DNA of 64,000 nucleotides from Candidatus Gastranaerophilales bacterium (lineage in GTDB: Bacteria; Cyanobacteriota; Vampirovibrionia; Gastranaerophilales; Gastranaerophilaceae), in NCBI GenBank assembly GCA_944324405.1, contig CALUWF010000001.1, positions 62,001-126,000 of the forward strand. The letters run 5' to 3'. The number at the start of each line of letters is the position of its first letter. Position 1 is the stretch's first letter. Both the position numbers and the translations under genes were made by a program. Below the pieces are notes generated by a model. That model did no database searches and was not told the DNA's origin. It worked only from the letters and a program-made list of their open reading frames with translations. Below are positions 18,220-26,638 of the stretch, in pieces.

Positions 18220-18450
18220 TTAGTGGGGAAGCAGCCCCAAAATACCTTTAAAGATTATATCCATTAAATATACAATAATCGTAAATGCAACAACGACAAA
18301 TAATACAACTCCCGTTTCAAAAATTATTTGATTTTTTTGAGGCCATGAAACCTTGCCCCATTCAGCCTTGACACCTTTAAAATAAGTTATCATGCTCTCT
18401 TTGAATGAGGTTTGATTGTCATTTTGTTTATTTTGGGTTGAATTTGCCAT
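18220..18450 (-). CDS. secE: Preprotein translocase subunit SecE
   Basis: Essential small subunit of the SecYEG channel. 76 residues of the single-span type: polar N-terminus, amphipathic helix FKGVKAEWGKVSWPQKNQII near 24-43, and one membrane helix (VVLFVVVAFTIIVYLMDIIF). Its position directly before nusG confirms the call. Confidence 0.96.
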   Translation of the reverse strand: MANSTQNKQNDNQTSFKESMITYFKGVKAEWGKVSWPQKNQIIFETGVVLFVVVAFTIIVYLMDIIFKGILGLLPH

Positions 18451-18799
18451 TTTTTTATTTACCTTTTGTTTAATTTCTTTTTTTGTGCACTTTAATACGG
18501 AATTTACGCTTTTTATAAACCGCTTTACCTTTTTAAATCGGGTTTTGAGGGCCTTAAGACGCCGATATTTTTAATCATCCCGCCCTTGATGACTCGAACC
18601 CTCGAGACATGTGCTTTTGCGCATAACCGAAACCGTTTTTTTAAATCGCTTGTCTTGATGACTCGAAGTCCCTTCGACATGTGCTTTTGCACAGATACCG
18701 AAACCGGTTCTATTGAGTTAAATCCCGCCCTGAAGGACTCGAAGTCCCTTCGACATGTGCTTTTGCACAGATACCGAAACCGGTTCTATTGAGTTAAAT
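18451..18799. other. Gap between secE and tRNA(Trp)
   Basis: No convincing protein gene. Positions 18451-18579 are plain AT-rich DNA upstream of secE; 18580-18799 hold the tRNA-derived tandem repeat described separately. Open frames on the + strand here are produced by the repeat. Confidence 0.7.
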
Positions 18800-18800
18800 C
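18580..18800 (-). repeat. Tandem array derived from the 3' half of tRNA(Trp)
   Basis: Three degenerate units precede the tRNA's own 3' end. The shared GACTCGAA (T-loop region on the + strand) recurs at 18591, 18660, 18736 and, in the tRNA itself, 18812: spacing 69, 76 and 76. The two inner units are identical over about 65 bases (18660-18724 and 18736-18800). Each carries a copy of the tRNA T-arm and 3' acceptor strand, with a two-base change in the T-loop, followed by TGTGC-TTTT-GCACA, a perfect 5-bp hairpin not found in the tRNA. Confidence 0.85.
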
Positions 18801-18872
18801 GCGCCCTGAAGGACTCGAACCCTCGACATCCGGTTTTGGAGACCGACGTTCTACCAACTGAACTAAGGACGC
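18800..18872 (-). tRNA. trnW: tRNA-Trp (anticodon CCA)
   Basis: Read on the - strand, GCGTCCT (18872-18866) pairs with AGGGCGC (18807-18801); a D-arm TTCAGTTGGTAGAA, an anticodon arm CGGT-CTCCAAA-ACCG giving anticodon CCA, and T-arm GAGGG-TTCGAGT-CCTTC follow. The base after the acceptor stem (18800) is G, the expected tryptophan discriminator. CCA is not encoded. rpmG-tRNA(Trp)-secE-nusG is a common bacterial order. Confidence 0.95.
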
Positions 18873-19094
18873 ATTTAAACAATGTACTTAAATTTAAACA
18901 GTATCTTGCAGCTATCGTTCAGTTGGTAGAACAAATTTGAACTTACGCAAACCTGACGGTTTACTTGGCAACTGAACTAAGGACGCATTTAAACAATGTA
19001 CTTAAATTTAAACAGTATCTTGCAGCTATCGTTCAGTTGGTAGAACAAATTTGAACTTACGCAAACCTGACGGTTTACTTGGCAACTGAACTAA
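18855..19094 (-). repeat. 114-bp tandem repeat carrying the 5' end of tRNA(Trp)
   Basis: CAACTGAACTAAGGACGC begins at 18855 (inside the tRNA gene) and again at 18969; a diverged third copy starts at 19083. The 114-bp period is exact and the two full units look identical. Each unit holds the first ~18 bases of the tRNA gene plus an inverted copy of its D-arm, so GTTCAGTTG and CAACTGAAC can form a 9-bp stem; within the loop AAACC-GTCA-GGTTT makes a second hairpin. Confidence 0.88.
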
Positions 19095-19155
19095 AGGTGC
19101 AACTGCGCAACAATTACCGTATTAATTTTCAATGTTCAATTTAAAAACACAAGTG

Positions 19156-19323
19156 CTACTTTGTTTCTTTGTGTGTCGTGTGTCTTTGGCATCTTGGGCA
19201 GTATTTGCTCAATTCCATTCTTTCTTTAAGAGTTTTTTTATTCTTTGTTGTTGTATAATTTCTTTCTTTGCACTCTTCGCATGCCAGTACGACCATTCTG
19301 TCGTTTTTGCCTTTTATACCCAT
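19156..19323 (-). CDS. rpmG: 50S ribosomal protein L33
   Basis: A 55-residue ribosomal protein, beginning [20 protein letters not shown]. It is the zinc-binding form: Cys15-x2-Cys18 and Cys42-x2-Cys45 ([10 protein letters not shown]). An AAGGAG ribosome site lies about seven bases before the ATG. It heads the rpmG-tRNA(Trp)-secE-nusG-rplK-rplA unit, the standard order. Confidence 0.95.
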   Translation of the reverse strand: MGIKGKNDRMVVLACEECKERNYTTTKNKKTLKERMELSKYCPRCQRHTTHKETK

Positions 19324-19365
19324 TTTTTCTCCTTTTTTGACAGGGTTGTAATTATCTTCTAATTA

Positions 19366-19394
19366 ATAGAATGTCCTAATTTGGGACATTCTAT
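19366..19394 (-). promoter_or_regulatory. Perfect hairpin in the rpmG leader
   Basis: ATAGAATGTCC (19366-19376) and GGACATTCTAT (19384-19394) form an 11-bp perfect inverted repeat with a 7-base loop. No T-run follows, so it is not a terminator. If the promoter called just upstream is right, it lies at the extreme 5' end of the mRNA, where it could be an operator or an mRNA-protecting stem. Confidence 0.55.
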
Positions 19395-19402
19395 AACTAA
19401 TT

Positions 19403-19431
19403 TTATTAACTTTATAAAAATATTCTAACAA
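19403..19431 (-). promoter_or_regulatory. Candidate promoter of the rpmG-secE-nusG unit
   Basis: On the - strand TTGTTA (19431-19426), 17-base spacer, TAATAA (19408-19403). The -10 is weak; the location and spacing are the support. Confidence 0.35.
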
Positions 19432-19471
19432 GAACAAGTTTTTATGCAAACAATTTTTTAAAATATTTAAC

Positions 19472-19496
19472 AAAAAAACGGGCAAAAAGCCCGTTT
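19472..19496 (-). terminator. Rho-independent terminator of pilT
   Basis: AAACGGGC (19496-19489) pairs with GCCCGTTT (19483-19476) around five T, then a run of T on the - strand. It follows the pilT stop by 10 bases. Confidence 0.9.
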
Positions 19497-19506
19497 AAAA
19501 TTTTTA

Positions 19507-20616
19507 TTAATTTAAGCTCATTCTCGCGCTTTGAATTCCGCCGTTACTCATGCCAAGCATACGCTTCAATTCTTCAACGTGCGTTGTTTTTGCGAGGGCA
19601 TCTTCCCTTGTGATAAGCTTTTGTTTACACAAATCGCACAAGGCCATCTCGAGCGTTTGCATACCAATGCCCGAACCCGTTTGAATGGCAGAGTATATCT
19701 GTGTACTTTTTTGCTCTCTGATAAGGTTTGAAATTGCATTATTAACAATCATTATCTCTTGGGCCATTACCCTGCCCTTCTTGGTTACACCGTCCTCAGA
19801 CAGTTTTGGAAGCAGTGTTTGAGAAAATACCGCAATCAAACTGTTTGAAAGCTGTAAACGTATTTGCTGTTGCTGACCCTGCGGGAATACGTCAATAATA
19901 CGGTCAATGGTTTGCGATGCGGAAGATGTGTGCAAAGTACCCATTACAAGGTGGCCTGTTTCAGCCGCGGTAAGCGCAAGCCCGATTGTTTCCAAGTCTC
20001 TCATCTCACCAACCAGGATGACATCCGGGTCTTCACGAAGTGCCGAGCGGAGAGCATTTGCGGTTGAGCGCGTGTCTTGCCCGAGTTCCCTTTGATGAAC
20101 TACGCTTTTTTTGGATGTGTGAATAAATTCTATAGGGTCTTCAATTGTTAAAATGTGCTCTGTCCTGTTTGTATTAATGTAATCAACCATAGCGGCAAGA
20201 GTTGTTGATTTACCGGAACCTGTAGGCCCTGTTACAAGTATTAGTCCTCTTGGCCTTTGAGCAATTTTTTTAACTATTTCGGGCAACCCCAAATCATCAC
20301 AGTTTGGAGGCTCAGAGTTAATTGTACGAAAAGCGGCAGCATAGTTACCCTTATCGCGATAAACATTTACCCTGAAACGTCCGACGCCATGCAGGCCATA
20401 GCCAAAGTCAAGCTCCCAATTTTGCTCCAAATTCCTTCTTTGCTCATTTGTAAGAATGGGGAAAACAACCGTTTCGACATCTTCGCCGGTTAAAACGGGT
20501 AAATTTGTTCTTACAAGCTCCCCGTCAATCCTTAACACGGGGGGCAAATCCGCCGATATATGCAGGTCACTTGCTTTTTTTGCGACCGTTAATTCAAGAA
20601 TCTCTTCGATTAGCAT
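19507..20616 (-). CDS. pilT: Type IV pilus retraction ATPase PilT
   Basis: Hexameric ATPase that retracts type IV pili for twitching motility, at the cytoplasmic face of the inner membrane. 369 residues, near the usual 345-370. N-terminal ASDLHISADLPPVLRIDGEL, Walker A VTGPTGSGKSTTLAAM near 129-144, Asp box LTIEDPIEFIH, Walker B region DPDVILVGEMRDLETI, and the PilT-type His box MGTLHTSSASQTIDRI. The C-terminal helix retains the AIQTGSGIGMQTLEMAL motif characteristic of PilT (AIRNLIRE usually precedes; here AISNLIRE). Confidence 0.96.
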   Translation of the reverse strand: MLIEEILELTVAKKASDLHISADLPPVLRIDGELVRTNLPVLTGEDVETVVFPILTNEQRRNLEQNWELDFGYGLHGVGRFRVNVYRDKGNYAAAFRTINSEPPNCDDLGLPEIVKKIAQRPRGLILVTGPTGSGKSTTLAAMVDYINTNRTEHILTIEDPIEFIHTSKKSVVHQRELGQDTRSTANALRSALREDPDVILVGEMRDLETIGLALTAAETGHLVMGTLHTSSASQTIDRIIDVFPQGQQQQIRLQLSNSLIAVFSQTLLPKLSEDGVTKKGRVMAQEIMIVNNAISNLIREQKSTQIYSAIQTGSGIGMQTLEMALCDLCKQKLITREDALAKTTHVEELKRMLGMSNGGIQSARMSLN

Positions 20617-20754
20617 ATTTAACTCCAGTTTATAATAACAATATTACACACTAAAAGTCCAAATGTAAAGAAATTTTATTTAAAAATGCCTTAAAATCAT
20701 CACATTACAGGATTAAACATGTTAAAATCTTAAAATAAAAAAGGAGCGGATAAT

Positions 20755-21945
20755 ATGCCTGAAGAAACAAAAAACAAAGAGCCCCTAAGCGGAATAATGA
20801 AAAAATTATGTATAATTTTTGCACTGCTGTTAATTCTTTTAATAGCCCTTATCCCCGTATCAGGGATAGTTTCGGACAGAGAAAATTACAGAGATGAAGC
20901 AATTAAGAAAATCGCAGGCGGCTGGGCAAGCAGACAAAAAATATTTATGCCCCAAATGAGAACGCTTTATATGCATGAAATAAACAAGCAAAATCAATAT
21001 CTTTTCTACACGCTTGATGATTGCACAATTGATGTGTATGTAAAAAACGAATACAGAAAAATCGGCATTTTTAAAATTCCCGTATATACGGCGGATATCA
21101 GGATGAAAGGTTCTTTTTTAAACGATGTAAACGTAAAAAACAACAAAGCGCTTTTAAGTTTTAATGTTTCAAACAGCAGAGGCTTTACAAAAGAGCCGCT
21201 TATGAGTGTTTTTAATAAAACCCCCGTTAAAAATATCGATAAAGACATTGAAATACAAGTACCCAATAACACTCTTAAAATTCCTTTTGAAATACAGTTT
21301 CAAATAAGAGGCGCCAATTCGCTCAATTTTATGACGGGCGCAAACTTTGCAAAAGTGAATATTAAAAGCGGCTGGGCAGACCCGAGCTTTGAAGGCGGTT
21401 TTTTACCCGCTCAAAAAAATATCACGGACAAGGGTTTTAGTGCAAGCTGGTCAATACCCAAAATCGCAACCGACAGCGACACGCAAGAGCAATACGGAGT
21501 ATCTTTTTTAATTCCCGTTGATAATTACAGAATGACCGAGCGCGCGGTAAAATACGGAGTATTGTTTTTGGTTTTAACTTTCAGCGCATTTTTTGTATTT
21601 GAAATAGTAACAAATATAAAAGTCCACCCGATACAATACCTTTTAATAGGTTCATCACTTGTTGTCTTTTATCTTATGCTTCTGGCACTGAGCGAATTTT
21701 GCCCGTTTTGGACGGCTTATGTCTGCTCAAGCGCCCTGACAATAGCCCTAATCAGCGCTTATGCTTACAGTGTTGATAAAAAACTTGCCGCAATAATAAA
21801 GCTCTCGCTTGTTGCGCTTTATGTTTATTTGTATCTGCTTCTTATTTTAAAAGACCTCTCGCTTCTTGTGGGAAGTTTTGGACTTTTTGCGATAATTGCG
21901 GTAATTATGTACTCTACAAGGAAAATTCAATGGTATAAAAAATAA
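20755..21945 (+). CDS. creD: CreD-family inner-membrane protein
   Basis: Member of the CreD (Cet) family, multi-span inner membrane proteins of poorly known function linked to envelope stress and colicin/beta-lactam tolerance in proteobacteria. 396 residues, somewhat shorter than E. coli CreD. After an N-terminal span (about 21-41) comes SDRENYRDEAIKKIAGGWAS, the family start, then GIFKIPVYTADIRMKGSF, LNFMTGANFAKVNIKSGWAD-PSFEGGFLP and five or so C-terminal spans starting KYGVLFLVLTFSAFFVFEIV. AAGGAG at 20741-20746 fixes the start. It stands alone with its own terminator; no CreBC-like two-component genes are next to it. Confidence 0.85.
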   Translation: MPEETKNKEPLSGIMKKLCIIFALLLILLIALIPVSGIVSDRENYRDEAIKKIAGGWASRQKIFMPQMRTLYMHEINKQNQYLFYTLDDCTIDVYVKNEYRKIGIFKIPVYTADIRMKGSFLNDVNVKNNKALLSFNVSNSRGFTKEPLMSVFNKTPVKNIDKDIEIQVPNNTLKIPFEIQFQIRGANSLNFMTGANFAKVNIKSGWADPSFEGGFLPAQKNITDKGFSASWSIPKIATDSDTQEQYGVSFLIPVDNYRMTERAVKYGVLFLVLTFSAFFVFEIVTNIKVHPIQYLLIGSSLVVFYLMLLALSEFCPFWTAYVCSSALTIALISAYAYSVDKKLAAIIKLSLVALYVYLYLLLILKDLSLLVGSFGLFAIIAVIMYSTRKIQWYKK

Positions 21946-21972
21946 TTTTTTAACACTGCAAAATATACACTT

Positions 21973-22010
21973 AATGCGAACTCAATAAAATTAAGGGGTT
22001 CGCATTTTTT
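21973..22010 (+). terminator. Rho-independent terminator of the creD-like gene
   Basis: AATGCGAAC (21973-21981) with GTTCGCATT (21998-22006), then T. It lies 27 bases after the stop codon. Confidence 0.85.
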
Positions 22011-22058
22011 ATATTTTTAAAGTGTTATAAAGTGTCGAAAGTACTATAAATAAAGGGG

Positions 22059-22087
22059 TTGCGGGGTTTGTAAAACTATGTTACAAT
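22059..22087 (+). promoter_or_regulatory. Candidate promoter of the phosphodiester glycosidase gene
   Basis: TTGCGG (22059-22064), 17-base spacer, TACAAT (22082-22087). Transcript start near 22094, 35 bases before the ATG. Confidence 0.45.
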
Positions 22088-22128
22088 AGTAGTAGATAGA
22101 AATAAAGCAAAAGCAGACGGAGCATACA

Positions 22129-23445
22129 ATGAGCGCGGCAGAAATAGTCACAAAAGTCACCTGCTCGTCGGGACATATAAGGCAGCTAAAGCAAAAAGTC
22201 CCGCCAGGCTCGCTCCACACCGTATTTTTCGCCACAATAGTAACACTATGCATAACTGTAACATCGGGTGTCTGCTCTAAAGCTTTAAGCTTAAGCCACC
22301 CGATTTTTATTGAAGAAAATCAAAAAGAAGAAAAACTCGCCTACACATCGCCCTTGCAGCAGGAGGCAATAAACAGACATAAATTTATTGAGCGGATAAA
22401 CAAAAAATACAGCCCTAAAAATATTACCTACCCCGCACAAGGCGTGGCACACATAAAACAAACAAGATATATAAATCAAAGACCCGTAAAAATAAACATA
22501 GTAGAAATTGACACAAATGCAAACTCTCTTTTAAACATCAAACCGCAGACAGCAGGCGAAAAACTAAACACAAGAGCGCAAATCTCAACAATTGCAAGAA
22601 AAAATAACGCAATCGCAGCAATAAACGCAGGATATTTTAAACCAAACACAGGTGTACCTTTAGGTGCACTTGTAATAGATAAGGAAGTTTTAACAGGGCC
22701 TATCTACAACAGAGTCGGCATAGGAATAATCAACGAAAACGGCAAAACACGCTTTGTAATGGACAAAGTGTATATGACAATCACAATTAAATCAAATAAA
22801 TCAACCCTTAGGGCAGACAACATAAACCAGCCCAGAATGCTTAGCACATACACATTAATATACACTCCAAAATGGGGCGCAATGTCGCCTATGGCGCCAA
22901 AATACGGTAAAGTGGCGGCAGTTAAAGACGGCAGAATAATAGCAATGAGTGCAAATCAAATTGCAATCCCGAAAGACGGTTTTGTAATAAGCGCACCGGC
23001 AAAAATCCTTGATAAATTGGCAAAAGAAAGGAGCATAAGCTATGACATAAAAATAAACGAAAGCTTCAAGGACGCAAATCACATTATAGGCGCAGGCCCT
23101 TACCTTGTGAAAGACGGCGAGATCTTTGTAGATGTTACGGCACAGAAATTCGGCTCCATAACAGGCAGAAACCCCAGAAGTGCAATCGGTTTTAACGAGA
23201 AAAACGAACTTATAATAGTAACCATTGACGGGCGCGAAGAAAGCTCTGTCGGCGTAACACTCACACAACTTGCCTACATAATGAAAGGTCTTGGCTGTAA
23301 ATATGCAATGAACTTTGACGGCGGCGGCTCAAGCGTTATTTATGTAAACGGCACGGTTGCAAACTCGCCCGCACAAAAGGGCGGAATAGCTCTCTCCAAT
23401 GTGTTAACTGTCTTTGAAGAAGAGATAAAACAATATGAAACCTAA
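22129..23445 (+). CDS. Membrane-anchored phosphodiester glycosidase (NAGPA domain)
   Basis: Predicted exported glycosidase acting on phosphodiester-linked sugars, perhaps in cell-wall or exopolysaccharide turnover. The 438-residue product has a cytoplasmic N-terminus of ~28 residues, one membrane segment (TVFFATIVTLCITVTSGVC), then from ~100 the NAGPA-type domain: AAINAGYF near 165, LGALVIDKEVL, GRNPRSAIGFNEKNELIIVT near 345, and YAMNFDGGGSSVIYVNG near 395, the most conserved motif of the family. Common in cyanobacteria and Firmicutes. The 3' end overlaps the convergent methyltransferase by four bases. Confidence 0.9.
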   Translation: MSAAEIVTKVTCSSGHIRQLKQKVPPGSLHTVFFATIVTLCITVTSGVCSKALSLSHPIFIEENQKEEKLAYTSPLQQEAINRHKFIERINKKYSPKNITYPAQGVAHIKQTRYINQRPVKINIVEIDTNANSLLNIKPQTAGEKLNTRAQISTIARKNNAIAAINAGYFKPNTGVPLGALVIDKEVLTGPIYNRVGIGIINENGKTRFVMDKVYMTITIKSNKSTLRADNINQPRMLSTYTLIYTPKWGAMSPMAPKYGKVAAVKDGRIIAMSANQIAIPKDGFVISAPAKILDKLAKERSISYDIKINESFKDANHIIGAGPYLVKDGEIFVDVTAQKFGSITGRNPRSAIGFNEKNELIIVTIDGREESSVGVTLTQLAYIMKGLGCKYAMNFDGGGSSVIYVNGTVANSPAQKGGIALSNVLTVFEEEIKQYET

Positions 23446-24032
23446 ATTTTAAAAGAAAGAAAAAGCCCGGCTTCAAAATTAAGCATTTGATTTTGATAAG
23501 AAGGGTGCTCCAAAAGCTCTTTCAAATACGGTTCAACTTTTTTAGCGTGTGAAATTGTGTTGTCAGCGGCAATTATTCCGCCGCTCTTTAAAAGGGGGTC
23601 AATCTTATGAAAATACTCGACATACTCAGGTTTATTGGCATCGATAAAGATGAAATCAAAAGAATCGCGAATGCCTTGTTCGATTTCGCCACGCATTTCG
23701 TCTAATATCAAAAGCGCACTGCCAAGGCGCGCGTCAATAATTCCGTCAAGTCCGCATTTTTTAAAGTTCTCTTGTGCGACACTTCGCCGTTTGTCCCAAA
23801 ATTCAATTGTAGTGAGCTTCCCGCCTGTATGCTTCAGCGCATCTGCAAGCCATATGCCGCTGTAGCCGTTTGACGTGCCGATTTCAAGCACGTTTTTTGA
23901 GTTGTGTATTTTAATGAGCATATTTAAAAAATTTGCGGTTGCTCTGTCTACGTTCCAAAAGTCTTTTCTTGTCTTTTCAAGCTCCAGGAGGACTTCTTTT
24001 GTGTCATCGCTAAATTCGCATAAACTCTGCAT
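23442..24032 (-). CDS. SAM-dependent O-methyltransferase (catechol/caffeoyl-CoA type)
   Basis: Small class I methyltransferase of the metal-dependent O-methyltransferase family. 196 residues; SAM motif VLEIGTSNGYSGIWLADAL near 46-64, TIEFWDKR for motif II, and FDFIFIDANKPEYVEYF near 125-141 with the metal/SAM-binding aspartate, then GGIIAADNTISH. The substrate cannot be read from the sequence. It follows the propeller protein gene by a single base, so they share a transcript with dnaJ and grpE. Confidence 0.88.
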   Translation of the reverse strand: MQSLCEFSDDTKEVLLELEKTRKDFWNVDRATANFLNMLIKIHNSKNVLEIGTSNGYSGIWLADALKHTGGKLTTIEFWDKRRSVAQENFKKCGLDGIIDARLGSALLILDEMRGEIEQGIRDSFDFIFIDANKPEYVEYFHKIDPLLKSGGIIAADNTISHAKKVEPYLKELLEHPSYQNQMLNFEAGLFLSFKI

Positions 24033-24033
24033 A

Positions 24034-25500
24034 CTACAAATCCTCTATGGAGGTTTTATCCATTATTACTATATTCGAAACGTCAATCATAGCCGGCTGT
24101 TTTTTAATTAATTTCATCTCATCCAGGTTAAAAATCAAAAACTTTTTAGAATTAACGCCCGTTATGAGGATGTTGTTTTGATCGGGTATAGGAGTAATTT
24201 TAGAGTAAAAACCGTCGCCATCGAGCTGTTGGGAAAGTATTACTTTTTTCTGTGCGCTGTCATAAACGTCCAAAACACCTTCCTTTGCACATAAAATACA
24301 CACTTTACCCTGATACATTATAGCATCTACCGGTTTTTCATTTGTTTTCTCTTCATCGACAAGGACAAGGGTATTTCTGTCGTATACATACATTTTGTTT
24401 TGAGTGCGCGAAAGTGCATAGATAAAATTATTGTCACACATTACTTTTGATATGTTCTTTGTCTTTGCAATCGGGTTGACCTGCGCTTCGTTTCCGAGTT
24501 TCAAATTAAAAAGCTCGCCGGATACCCCGTCGACAAAAACAATGGTTTTGCCATCGCTTGAAACGGCAAGACGCGAAGGCGACTGCTCCAGTTTTATTGC
24601 TTTTGCAAGACGCGCCGAGTTTAAATCCACACAATAAATAGTATTTGCCCTTTGTGAACTTACATAGGCCATATTGGTATTTACATCTATATCAACGTCT
24701 TTTGCCTCGTCCTCAAGCGGAATTTGGGTCAAAATTCTTTCGTTTTTCAAATCTATTATTTCAAGATTTTTATTTGCAAAATACACAACAAGTGCAAATT
24801 TTGTAGAATTTGAAGCAACGATTTTTGAAGGCAGTGAGCTTAGTTTTAATTCATACAGCGGTGATTTTGATTTATCATCATACACAAACATAAACTTTGA
24901 ATCGGATGTTGTGATGTATGTTTTTTTATTTTTAAGCTCATTAAGCGGTAAAAACTCGTTTTTCATCAAGCTGTCCGAAGGGCTTTTGTTTTTATCTTTG
25001 TTTAAAAAGACAAGATTTCCTTCCTCCTTTGAAGGAATAACCAAATCCCCCAGAACAAGTTTCAAATTCTCGGGCATTTTAAGCCCCGGGGGAACAAGCA
25101 TATCCTGAGGCATAACGCCGAGTTTTACCTTCATCGGAAAATCTTCATAACTTGTAAGAGTATAATCGCCGTTTTTATCTTTAAAAAGCTTTAAGAGTAC
25201 AAAATTGTTATTAAAAACAACAATTTCCGGTTTATCTTTGAGGGTTTTCCCGCTCGGATATGTGTATTCAATTTTAATTGTGCTCACGGCATTTGTCTGC
25301 GCCGGGTAGAGCGGAATATACATAACATCCGACGAAACAACCACAACAGAGTCAAAGCGTTGTGTAGAGGAGGGGAGCTGTTCTTTGATGTATTCCCAAA
25401 CATCAATCGGAAGTTTTGAAGCAAATGCACTCTGAGATAATAGTACAAATGCAAATAAACTTATAAAAAGTTTAAAACCCCTGCCCCGTAATATTTTCAT
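24034..25500 (-). CDS. Exported beta-propeller (YncE-like) protein
   Basis: 488 residues with a clear signal peptide (FKLFISLFAFVLLSQSAFAS, cleavage after about 27). The second half has YncE/NHL-like repeats, for example DVDIDVNTNMAYVSSQRANT followed by IYCVDLNSARLAKAIKLEQS and the next blade SPSRLAVSSDGKTIVFVDGV, so a seven-blade propeller in the periplasm is likely. The first ~200 residues are not recognisable. Function unknown. It lies eight bases after dnaJ, an unusual neighbour. Confidence 0.75.
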   Translation of the reverse strand: MKILRGRGFKLFISLFAFVLLSQSAFASKLPIDVWEYIKEQLPSSTQRFDSVVVVSSDVMYIPLYPAQTNAVSTIKIEYTYPSGKTLKDKPEIVVFNNNFVLLKLFKDKNGDYTLTSYEDFPMKVKLGVMPQDMLVPPGLKMPENLKLVLGDLVIPSKEEGNLVFLNKDKNKSPSDSLMKNEFLPLNELKNKKTYITTSDSKFMFVYDDKSKSPLYELKLSSLPSKIVASNSTKFALVVYFANKNLEIIDLKNERILTQIPLEDEAKDVDIDVNTNMAYVSSQRANTIYCVDLNSARLAKAIKLEQSPSRLAVSSDGKTIVFVDGVSGELFNLKLGNEAQVNPIAKTKNISKVMCDNNFIYALSRTQNKMYVYDRNTLVLVDEEKTNEKPVDAIMYQGKVCILCAKEGVLDVYDSAQKKVILSQQLDGDGFYSKITPIPDQNNILITGVNSKKFLIFNLDEMKLIKKQPAMIDVSNIVIMDKTSIEDL

Positions 25501-25508
25501 GTTTTCTC

Positions 25509-26636
25509 CTATTTTTTAAGCGACGCTTTTACTCTCTCGAGCAGACTTTCTTCTTTTTTTGAGCTGTTCACTTTTTGAAGTTCAAAAAGCTCTCTGTATA
25601 GTTTTTCTTCCTTTTCGGATAATTTTTTGGGAGTATTTACAAATATTGTAACATAATGCGAGCCTTTTTGTGAATCAGACCCCAGGTGAGGAACACCCAA
25701 GTCCTTAAGGACTATTTTTTCTCCGCTTTGAATTCCCTGCGGGATATTTATCGTTCTTGCACCGTGGATTGTATTTATAACGACATTATCACCCAAAACC
25801 GCCTGCGGAATTGAAATATTAAGCCTTGTATGGATATCAAAACCTTCTCTTAAAAATTCATTTGATTCTTTTGCATGCAATACTACATATAAATCACCGC
25901 TTCTTCCGCCGTTTACGCCCGCATCTCCTTCGTTTGCAAGACGGATTTTAGAACCGGTGTCAACACCATGGGGAATTTTAATTTTAAGCGTTTTTTCTTT
26001 TTCAACGCTTCCCTGGCCGCGACATTTTTTGCAGGCTGCTTTTGGGTTTTTCCCGCTGCCATGGCATGTGGGACACACGGTAACGGATGTAAATGAACCT
26101 AAAATAGTCCTTGTGCTCTGCTGTACTCTGCCCTGACCGTGGCATGTAGGGCAGACGGTATCTTTTGCATTTTTGTCAAGTCCGCTTCCTTGGCACTCTT
26201 GGCAAGTTTCAAGGTGGTCGAATTTAATTTCTTTTTCGCAGCCAAAAATCGCCTCTTCAAAGTCTATTTCAATATCAAGCCTCAAATCCGCACCGCGCCT
26301 CGGAGCATTAGGGTTAGAGCGCCCCGAAGAAAATCCGCTCATTCCTCCGCCAAAAAACGAGGAGAATATGTCGCCCAAATCCCCAAAATCAAAATCAAAG
26401 GCGTTTGTATTGTATCCGGCGTTTCTAAGACCGTCCTCGCCGTATCTGTCGTACAATTCGCGCTTATTATCATCCATAAGCGTTTCATAAGCACGCCCGA
26501 GTTCCTTAAATTTTTCTTCCGCCCCTTCCTCTTTGTTTACATCGGGGTGATATTTTCTCGCTAATTGCCTGAAGGCTTTTTTTATCTCGTCTTTGGTGGC
26601 ATTTTTTGAAACGCCCAGAGTTTCATAGTAATCCAT
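25509..26636 (-). CDS. dnaJ: Chaperone protein DnaJ
   Basis: Co-chaperone that stimulates DnaK ATPase and delivers substrates. 375 residues with an intact J domain ([23 protein letters not shown] in RKYHPDVN), a Gly/Phe-rich linker ([14 protein letters not shown]), four zinc-finger repeats ([32 protein letters not shown]) and the C-terminal substrate domains. grpE is two bases upstream; dnaK is not in the window. Confidence 0.98.
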   Translation of the reverse strand: MDYYETLGVSKNATKDEIKKAFRQLARKYHPDVNKEEGAEEKFKELGRAYETLMDDNKRELYDRYGEDGLRNAGYNTNAFDFDFGDLGDIFSSFFGGGMSGFSSGRSNPNAPRRGADLRLDIEIDFEEAIFGCEKEIKFDHLETCQECQGSGLDKNAKDTVCPTCHGQGRVQQSTRTILGSFTSVTVCPTCHGSGKNPKAACKKCRGQGSVEKEKTLKIKIPHGVDTGSKIRLANEGDAGVNGGRSGDLYVVLHAKESNEFLREGFDIHTRLNISIPQAVLGDNVVINTIHGARTINIPQGIQSGEKIVLKDLGVPHLGSDSQKGSHYVTIFVNTPKKLSEKEEKLYRELFELQKVNSSKKEESLLERVKASLKK

Positions 26637-26638
26637 TT

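Noticed and set aside
18586-18940. Open frames on the + strand over the tRNA region
   Set aside because: They come from the tandem repeat; their repeated peptide (DTETGSIELN) is the repeat translated, with no ribosome site.
18580-19094. CRISPR array
   Set aside because: Units are 69-114 bases with no spacer variation; they are tRNA-derived tandem repeats.
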